Origin: Bacillus sp. FJAT-42376
Lineage (GTDB): Bacteria; Bacillota; Bacilli; Bacillales; Bacillaceae
Length of the DNA: 64,000 nt
Assembly: GCF_003816055.1 (NCBI RefSeq)
Contig: NZ_CP033906.1
Location: forward strand, 3,906,001-3,970,000
Reading direction: 5' to 3'
This document shows positions 58,834-64,000 of the stretch, one piece after another; position 1 is the first letter of the stretch; each line of letters starts with the position of its first letter. The notes beneath the pieces were generated by a model. That model did not search any database. It had not been told where the DNA came from and saw only the letters and a list, made by a program, of their open reading frames with translations. The position numbers and the translations under genes were made by a program.

Positions 58834-60813
58834 TCATCCTTCCGCTTTCAGCTCTATTAACAAGTCACGAAGCTCTGCGGCCCTTTCGAAATCGAGGCCT
58901 TTTGCTGCTTCTTTCATTTCTTTTTCCATTTGGGCAATGACTTTTTCTCGCTCTTTCTTTGTCATCTTAGCCATTTTCGGTGCTGCCTTACCGGCATCAT
59001 CTTCTACCGCTTCCATCGTTGCACGGATTACGTCCCGTATCTCTTTTTGAATCGTTTTCGGTTCAACTCCATGGATGCGGTTGTATTCTTCCTGTGTTTC
59101 ACGGCGCCTCTTCGTTTCGTTTATGGCAACTTCCATTGAATTCGTGATTTTATCTGCATACATAATAACGTGGCCATTGGAGTTTCTGGCTGCGCGTCCG
59201 GTAATCTGAATGAGGGAACGCTCGGAGCGAAGGAATCCCTCTTTATCGGCATCAAGAATGGCAACGAGAGACACCTCAGGTATATCAAGCCCTTCCCGGA
59301 GAAGGTTAATCCCTACCAGAACATCATGCTTTCCAAGCCTTAGGTCGCGTATGACTTCAATCCGCTCCAGCGTTTTAATTTCGGAGTGGAGGTAGTTGAC
59401 TTTAATTCCGATTTCACGAAGGTAATTGGTCAGATCCTCAGACATTTTTTTCGTCAGCGTCGTGACGAGGACCCTCTCATTCTTTTCTACCCTCGCATTG
59501 ATTTCCCCGATCAGATCATCAATTTGGCCCTGAATCGGACGGACTTCAATGTTCGGATCAAGCAATCCGGTCGGACGGATAATCTGCTCCACCATTTCAT
59601 CTGTGTGTTCGATTTCATAAGGCCCCGGTGTAGCGGAAACATAAATCATGTTCGTCATGTGTTTCTCGAACTCTTCAAAGCGAAGCGGCCTGTTGTCTTT
59701 GGCAGACGGGAGACGGAACCCATGATCGACAAGGACCTGCTTTCGCGCCTGGTCTCCATTAAACATTCCGCGCACCTGCGGGAGTGTAACGTGCGACTCA
59801 TCCACGACGATCATGAAATCGTCCGGGAAGTAGTCAAGCAAAGTATAAGGTGTGGAGCCGGGGGGTCTTAACGTAAGGTGGCGGGAGTAGTTCTCAATCC
59901 CTGAACAAAACCCCATTTCCCTCATCATTTCCAAATCATATCTCGTCCTTTGCTCAAGCCTTTGAGCTTCCAGGAGCTTCCCTGCTTCCCTCATCTTAAC
60001 TAATTCTTCATCCAGCTCTTTTTCAATGTTTCCTATGGCAACGTTCATTTTTTCTTCCCGGGTTACGAAGTGGGATGCAGGGAAAATCGCAACATGCTCA
60101 CGCTCGCCGAGTATTTCGCCGGTTAACGCATCCACTTCCCGGATCCGGTCAATCTCGTCTCCGAAAAATTCAATCCTCATGCAATGCTCATCTCTTGAAG
60201 CCGGGAAAATTTCGACAACATCGCCGCGCACCCTGAATGTACCGCGCTTAAAATCTATATCATTCCGTTCATACTGGATATCTACAAGTCTTCTGAGGAG
60301 CTGATTGCGCTCGAGCTCCATGCCGGTCCGGAGAGAGACGACGAGCTCTTTGTATTCTTCCGGCGAACCGAGTCCGTAGATGCAGGAGACACTGGCAATA
60401 ATAATGACATCTCTGCGTTCAAACAATGACGTTGTTGCTGAATGGCGGAGCTTGTCAATTTCATCATTGATGCTTGCATCCTTTTCTATAAAGGTATCGG
60501 TCTGAGGGACATAGGCTTCCGGCTGATAGTAATCATAATAACTCACAAAATACTCTACAGCATTGTTAGGGAAGAATTCCTTAAACTCGCTGTAAAGCTG
60601 TCCTGCCAATGTTTTATTATGCGCAATGACGAGAGTCGGCTTGTTTACTTCCTTAATAACATTTGAAACCGTAAAGGTTTTTCCTGTTCCGGTAGCCCCA
60701 AGCAGCGTCTGATGCTTTTTCCCGTCACGAATCCCTTCCACCAGCTTTTTAATTGCTGCAGGCTGATCCCCTTCAGGCTTATATTTTGAAACCAAATCAA
60801 ACCGGTCTTCCAC
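58834..60813 (-). CDS. uvrB: Excinuclease ABC subunit B
   Basis: 659 residues. Helicase motifs '[18 protein letters not shown]' (Walker A), '[13 protein letters not shown]' (DEAD-like), '[15 protein letters not shown]', '[25 protein letters not shown]' and 'QITGRAARN'; the beta-hairpin region '[26 protein letters not shown]'; C-terminal UVR domain that binds UvrC. ATG with GGGGGCC upstream. A LexA-like box lies 72 bp before the start. Confidence 0.98.
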   Translation of the reverse strand: MEDRFDLVSKYKPEGDQPAAIKKLVEGIRDGKKHQTLLGATGTGKTFTVSNVIKEVNKPTLVIAHNKTLAGQLYSEFKEFFPNNAVEYFVSYYDYYQPEAYVPQTDTFIEKDASINDEIDKLRHSATTSLFERRDVIIIASVSCIYGLGSPEEYKELVVSLRTGMELERNQLLRRLVDIQYERNDIDFKRGTFRVRGDVVEIFPASRDEHCMRIEFFGDEIDRIREVDALTGEILGEREHVAIFPASHFVTREEKMNVAIGNIEKELDEELVKMREAGKLLEAQRLEQRTRYDLEMMREMGFCSGIENYSRHLTLRPPGSTPYTLLDYFPDDFMIVVDESHVTLPQVRGMFNGDQARKQVLVDHGFRLPSAKDNRPLRFEEFEKHMTNMIYVSATPGPYEIEHTDEMVEQIIRPTGLLDPNIEVRPIQGQIDDLIGEINARVEKNERVLVTTLTKKMSEDLTNYLREIGIKVNYLHSEIKTLERIEVIRDLRLGKHDVLVGINLLREGLDIPEVSLVAILDADKEGFLRSERSLIQITGRAARNSNGHVIMYADKITNSMEVAINETKRRRETQEEYNRIHGVEPKTIQKEIRDVIRATMEAVEDDAGKAAPKMAKMTKKEREKVIAQMEKEMKEAAKGLDFERAAELRDLLIELKAEG

Positions 60814-60884
60814 ACAAAGGCCCCCAATTCACGCAATATCGTATTCATATTTTACCATACACTGTATGAGAAATTCCAAAGATA

Positions 60885-60898
60885 CGAACTAACGTTTG
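60885..60898. promoter_or_regulatory. LexA (SOS) box upstream of uvrB
   Basis: CGAAC-TAAC-GTTTG fits the Gram-positive SOS box GAAC-N4-GTTC with one mismatch. It lies upstream of uvrBA, an SOS-regulated unit in Bacillus. A 13-bp palindrome CATACACTGTATG (60856-60868) is nearby. Confidence 0.65.
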
Positions 60899-61080
60899 CA
60901 ATTTTTTCAACCTATTGAATAGTTTTCCCGCTTTTGCTGTCCGGCAATCTTTTTCTTTATAATTAACCGGGCGGTTCATTCGTGTTATTGCAAGGGAATC
61001 CCATTGGAGGAAGCGGTATACGCATGGAGCTGCCGGCATCCGCCCTCTCATGACCCCAAGCGCCGCCAATAGACCTTATA

Positions 61081-61113
61081 AACAGCAAAAAACCGCGCAG
61101 CGCACGGTTTTTT
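61081..61113 (-). terminator. csbA terminator
   Basis: On the minus strand AGCAAAAAACCG pairs with CGGTTTTTTGCT. Confidence 0.85.
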
Positions 61114-61114
61114 G

Positions 61115-61351
61115 CTATTTATTCAAATGGTTCGGCTTACGGTTCATTTTCCGTGCATACATCATGCCGGCCACAAGGGAAACCGCATCCAGCCCGACAA
61201 TATAGTCAAACTCGGTATACCCTTTAAAATAAGAGGCGGCGATGAGAGCTGCCGTTAAAATCGTCCCTACTATATAGCTGTACGTAACTCTCGTAAAAAG
61301 CACGACGAGAACAAACGGAAAAATCAATGCTAAGATGGCTTTCGTCAGCAT
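61115..61351 (-). CDS. csbA: CsbA family membrane protein
   Basis: Start placed at ATG 61351 (MLTKAILALIFPF), with GAGGGAGTG upstream; 78 residues. Three hydrophobic segments ('ILALIFPFVLVVLFTRV', 'IVGTILTAALIAASYFKG', 'VGLDAVSLVAGMMYA') match B. subtilis CsbA, a sigma-B-controlled protein of unknown function. A loose sigma-B-like GTTTGC-N12-CGGTAA lies upstream. Upstream of uvrB as in B. subtilis, but with its own terminator. Confidence 0.93.
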   Translation of the reverse strand: MLTKAILALIFPFVLVVLFTRVTYSYIVGTILTAALIAASYFKGYTEFDYIVGLDAVSLVAGMMYARKMNRKPNHLNK

Positions 61352-61416
61352 TGTGCACTCCCTCTTCTCTGTTGATATTACCGCTATTCTACCATGCAAA
61401 CACTGCAATGGATAGG

Positions 61417-62142
61417 TCATGCTTCCGCTTGGTTCATCAAAAGATCCGGGAAATCCGTCATAACTGCCGCCACTTTCGTCCGGATAAGCTTCCGGTACAT
61501 CTCCGTGTCATTAATCGTGTAAACTCTCAGGTCTCTTCCTGACTCCATATATTCCCGGCCTTGTTTTGAAAAAGCAAATTCTGCCGGACAGTGGATGCAG
61601 TCTGCCCCCATTCTGCCTGCTTTGGAAATGGCATCCGGAACCATTTTTTCAAATAGCCATGCCGCTTCAAACCGGTCACTGATTTTCTTTATTTTCCCGA
61701 CACTCTTTTCATTGAAAGATGAAAGAACTATTCTGCCGGTCAGCATTTTTTCATCTGCAAGCTTCATAACTTTCTCTTCCAGCATCGGGTATTCGAATAC
61801 ATCATTTTTCAGTTCGATATTCAGCTTCATCCCTGTTTTGTCATCCTGAAACCAGTTAAGTACTTCTTCCAAGTGAGGGACGGCTTCCCGGTAATAATCC
61901 GGATGAAACCAGCTGCCTGCATCCGCCTTACTAATCTCACTGTACGACAGATCTTTTACATATCCGATTCCATTCGTCGTCCGGTCAATCCGCTCATCAT
62001 GAATGACGACCAGTTCCCCATCCTTCGTCATTTGAACATCCAATTCAATTCCATGAGCCCCGGCTTCCTGTGCTTTCAGAAAAGCCAGCATCGTGTTTTC
62101 CGGGTAGCGGCCGCTATAGCCCCTGTGTGCGTATATATCCAT
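61417..62142 (-). CDS. Glycerophosphodiester phosphodiesterase (UgpQ/GlpQ-like)
   Basis: Start placed at ATG 62142 (MDIYAHRGYSGRYPENT), GGAG upstream; 241 residues, cytoplasmic (no signal). GDPD motifs: 'AHRGYSGRYPENTMLAF' (catalytic His), 'GIELDVQMTKDGELVVIHDERIDRTTNG' (Glu, Asp, His), 'LNIELKND' and 'VYTINDTE'. It splits glycerophosphodiesters into sn-glycerol-3-phosphate and alcohol. It lies downstream of a ugp-type ABC transporter, so substrate supply and cleavage are linked. Confidence 0.92.
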   Translation of the reverse strand: MDIYAHRGYSGRYPENTMLAFLKAQEAGAHGIELDVQMTKDGELVVIHDERIDRTTNGIGYVKDLSYSEISKADAGSWFHPDYYREAVPHLEEVLNWFQDDKTGMKLNIELKNDVFEYPMLEEKVMKLADEKMLTGRIVLSSFNEKSVGKIKKISDRFEAAWLFEKMVPDAISKAGRMGADCIHCPAEFAFSKQGREYMESGRDLRVYTINDTEMYRKLIRTKVAAVMTDFPDLLMNQAEA

Positions 62143-62161
62143 TCCTGCATCTCCATTCTGA

Positions 62162-62208
62162 AAAAGTAAAGGACTGCCCAGTATGAACATTCGCTGGACA
62201 GTCCTTTG
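62162..62208 (-). terminator. Hairpin between the binding-protein gene and the phosphodiesterase gene
   Basis: On the minus strand AAAGGACTG...CCAG / CTGG...CAGTCCTTT followed by ACTTTTT. It would stop part of the transcripts before the phosphodiesterase gene and so lower its level relative to the binding protein. Confidence 0.7.
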
Positions 62209-62212
62209 ATGC

Positions 62213-63553
62213 TTACTTCGGCTTGCGGTTGGACATTTCGAGCGATCGTTCTGTTTCTTTTGCTGCCCTGTCCAGCGCTTCAGCGGGAGCTGTTCCCTGG
62301 TAAAGACTTTCCATGCCTGTCACAATCTTCTGTCTCGATTTAGGGAATACTGAAATGAGCGCTCCTTGTGTAGCTGGAGATGATTTTGTTTCTTTAAGCT
62401 GGTCTACCGTTACTTTTAGCTGAGGGTATTTTTCCCACTCTTTTTTCACGATATCTTCCTCATATGCTTTCGGATTGATGGAGAAATATCCGCTATCCAC
62501 ATGCCATTTGGCCTGCACTTTAGGAGTAGATAAGTACTTCATGAAATCCCATGCGCCTTGCTGCTTTTCTTCGTCAATTCCTTTTGACATCCATAGGGAT
62601 GCTCCGCCGATGACAACCCCCTGGCGGTCGACACCGTCCGGTACAGGCAGATAAGCAACACCTACGTCAAACGGTGCATTGTCGACCAATTCTTTAATTC
62701 CGGCAGAGGAGTCAAGAAACATTCCGATCTTTCCTGATTGGAATGCAGCCCGCATATCATCCCAGTTTTGCCCGGTATTATAAAAAGAACCATCTTTATG
62801 CATTTGACTGATTAAATCGAAAACACGTTTCCCTTCCGGTCCGTTAAAGGTCGCCTTATCTGCATCTCCTGTTCGTCCGTTCTCTTTATTGACATACGTA
62901 CCGCCCTGAACAGCGACCATTTCTTCAAAAAACCAGCCGTAATTCAGAATGGAAAACCCTTTTTGGCTGCCTGTTGTTAATGATTTTGCTGCAGTTTTAA
63001 GCTCGCTGTATGTTTGAGGAGCTTTTTCCGGATCAAGACCTGCCTTTTTAAATGCGTCCTTATTGTAGACCAGCACCGGTGTAGAAGAGTTAAAAGGCAT
63101 AGAATATTGTTTGCCGTCTACTGTATAGTAGTTCGAGATGTTCTTTTCCCACTGGGACGTATCAAAGTTGTCTTCATCTATAAACTTTTGAACCGGCTGG
63201 ATCTTTTTGCTGTCAATCATATATTTTGTACCGACTTCAAATGTCTGCATGATCGTTGGAGCGTCAGGTGTTCCTGCAACCGTATTAAATTTTGTAAGGG
63301 ATTCTTCATAGGTCCCCTGGAAAACGGGCTTCACCACTATTTTATCCTGGGATTTATTGTATTCGCTGACGATTTCCTTCAGTGAAGTTTCAAGATCCCC
63401 GGCCATTGAGTGCCAGAAGGTCACTTCTACTTTACCGGACGCATTTTTATTTTCCGGCTGTGTCTTGTCTGTTCCAGACTGTGTCCCGCTGCAGGCAGCA
63501 AGAAACGCAAGCATGAGTGCTGATAGTAATGCCAATACTTTTTTCATTTTCAT
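62213..63553 (-). CDS. ABC transporter substrate-binding lipoprotein, UgpB-like
   Basis: Start placed at ATG 63553, behind AGGAGTG; 446 residues. Lipoprotein signal with lipobox 'LAFLAAC' (Cys about 22), so it is anchored outside the membrane by Lgt. It is an extracellular binding protein of family 1 (sugar/glycerol-3-phosphate cluster): 'VTFWHSMAGDLETSLKEIVSEYN', 'PFNSSTPVLVYNKDAFKKAGLDPEKAP', 'MFLDSSAGIKEL', 'VIGGASLWMSKGIDEEKQQ'. 'FWHSM' and the neighbouring phosphodiesterase suggest sn-glycerol-3-phosphate. Confidence 0.9.
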   Translation of the reverse strand: MKMKKVLALLSALMLAFLAACSGTQSGTDKTQPENKNASGKVEVTFWHSMAGDLETSLKEIVSEYNKSQDKIVVKPVFQGTYEESLTKFNTVAGTPDAPTIMQTFEVGTKYMIDSKKIQPVQKFIDEDNFDTSQWEKNISNYYTVDGKQYSMPFNSSTPVLVYNKDAFKKAGLDPEKAPQTYSELKTAAKSLTTGSQKGFSILNYGWFFEEMVAVQGGTYVNKENGRTGDADKATFNGPEGKRVFDLISQMHKDGSFYNTGQNWDDMRAAFQSGKIGMFLDSSAGIKELVDNAPFDVGVAYLPVPDGVDRQGVVIGGASLWMSKGIDEEKQQGAWDFMKYLSTPKVQAKWHVDSGYFSINPKAYEEDIVKKEWEKYPQLKVTVDQLKETKSSPATQGALISVFPKSRQKIVTGMESLYQGTAPAEALDRAAKETERSLEMSNRKPK

Positions 63554-63591
63554 TTCACTCCTGTTTTTATATTTATACCGCATATCGCTGT

Positions 63592-64000
63592 TTACTTAAT
63601 GGCTCCCTGGGTTAATCCTTTTTGCAGATGCTTCTGGCCCGCAAAGAGCAGGATCAGGGTTGGAAGAACTACGATCACCGCAGCCGCCATAACTGTCCCC
63701 CACTCAGATGAAACTTCTTGGGACTGCATTTGCTTTAATCCGATTTGTACGGTTCTTACTTTTTCGTTGTTCGTTACGAGAAGAGGCCACAGGTACATAT
63801 TCCAAGTGGTTAAGAAGCCATAAATGGCAAGAGTGATGATGCTTGTCCTCGATACCGGCAGAACCACTCCCCAGAAAAAACGGAAACGGCTGATTCCGGC
63901 TACCTTGGATGCTTCATAAAGCTCGTGCGGAATGGTTTTAAACTGCTGCCTGAGCAAAAAAGTGCCGAATGCCAGTGCGAAAAACGGAATGGTCAGTGAA
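63592..64000 (-). CDS. ABC transporter permease, UgpE-like (partial, N-terminus outside window)
   Basis: The C-terminal 136 codons of a MalG/UgpE-type permease; the frame continues beyond 64000 ('LTIPFFALAFGTFLLRQQFKTIP'). The EAA loop reads 'ELYEASKVAGISRFRFFWGVVLPVS', which contacts the ATPase. Membrane helices follow ('IITLAIYGFLTTWNMYLWPLLV', 'AAAVIVVLPTLILLFA'). The end 'KGLTQGAIK' is typical of this family. Same operon as the binding protein, 38 bp apart. Confidence 0.92.
   Translation of the reverse strand, partial: SLTIPFFALAFGTFLLRQQFKTIPHELYEASKVAGISRFRFFWGVVLPVSRTSIITLAIYGFLTTWNMYLWPLLVTNNEKVRTVQIGLKQMQSQEVSSEWGTVMAAAVIVVLPTLILLFAGQKHLQKGLTQGAIK

Overview
The window is a stretch of a Bacillaceae chromosome (Bacillus/Metabacillus-like). 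The evidence is gene order and content matching the B. subtilis secG-to-uvrA arc almost gene for gene: secG-est-rnr-smpB-ssrA; cggR-gapA-pgk-tpiA-gpmI-eno; sigL with yvfG; clpP; crh-whiA-yvcK-rapZ-yvcI; trxB; yvcD; hisZGDBHAF(IE); yvoF-ppaX-yvoD-lgt-hprK; yvlABCD; csbA-uvrBA. The tmRNA tag reads (A)GKTNNNFALAA, close to the tag I recall for B. megaterium. The species cannot be named from this window alone.

Layout. 1-6100: mostly single genes (MgtC-like, SH3-repeat amidase, ferritin-like, GNAT, VOC, deaminase, an unrecognised 430-aa protein). 6263-16213: a genomic island of about 9.9 kb integrated at the 3' end of ssrA (tmRNA), bounded by perfect 57-bp direct repeats. It holds a secreted NPCBM protein under a c-di-GMP-I type (GEMM) riboswitch, a truncated group II intron, an IS21-family element, an IS3-family element, remnants of phage-like genes, a PUA/EVE-like protein, a serine resolvase with a nonsense codon, and a YHYH membrane-anchored protein. 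No integrase was found, so the island looks immobile. 16189-22403: intact ssrA and its trans-translation/RNA-decay neighbours, secG and an S66 peptidase.

22453-32061: the lower glycolytic operon under CggR control, with glutaredoxin-like, sigma-54 and yvfG genes upstream. 32452-40555: tRNA-Arg(CCG), clpP (sigma-B, sigma-A and CtsR signals), the crh cluster, trxB and yvcD. 40944-47266: a tightly overlapped histidine operon whose hisD lacks the usual N-terminus. 47514-48188: a 41/42-bp minisatellite between the his promoter and yvoF. 48273-52165: yvoF-ppaX-yvoD-lgt-hprK. 52395-55612: a secreted phosphoesterase and the yvlABCD envelope-stress operon with a sigma-W-type promoter. 55953-61351: uvrA, uvrB, csbA with a LexA-like box. 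61417-64000: a glycerol-3-phosphate/glycerophosphodiester uptake set, cut by the window edge.

The core genes are conventional. The points most worth a second look are the tmRNA island with its riboswitch-controlled exported protein, the minisatellite upstream of the his operon, the 20-bp-period array near secG, and the short HisD. Regulatory sites were read by eye against known consensus sequences and are not experimentally supported here.
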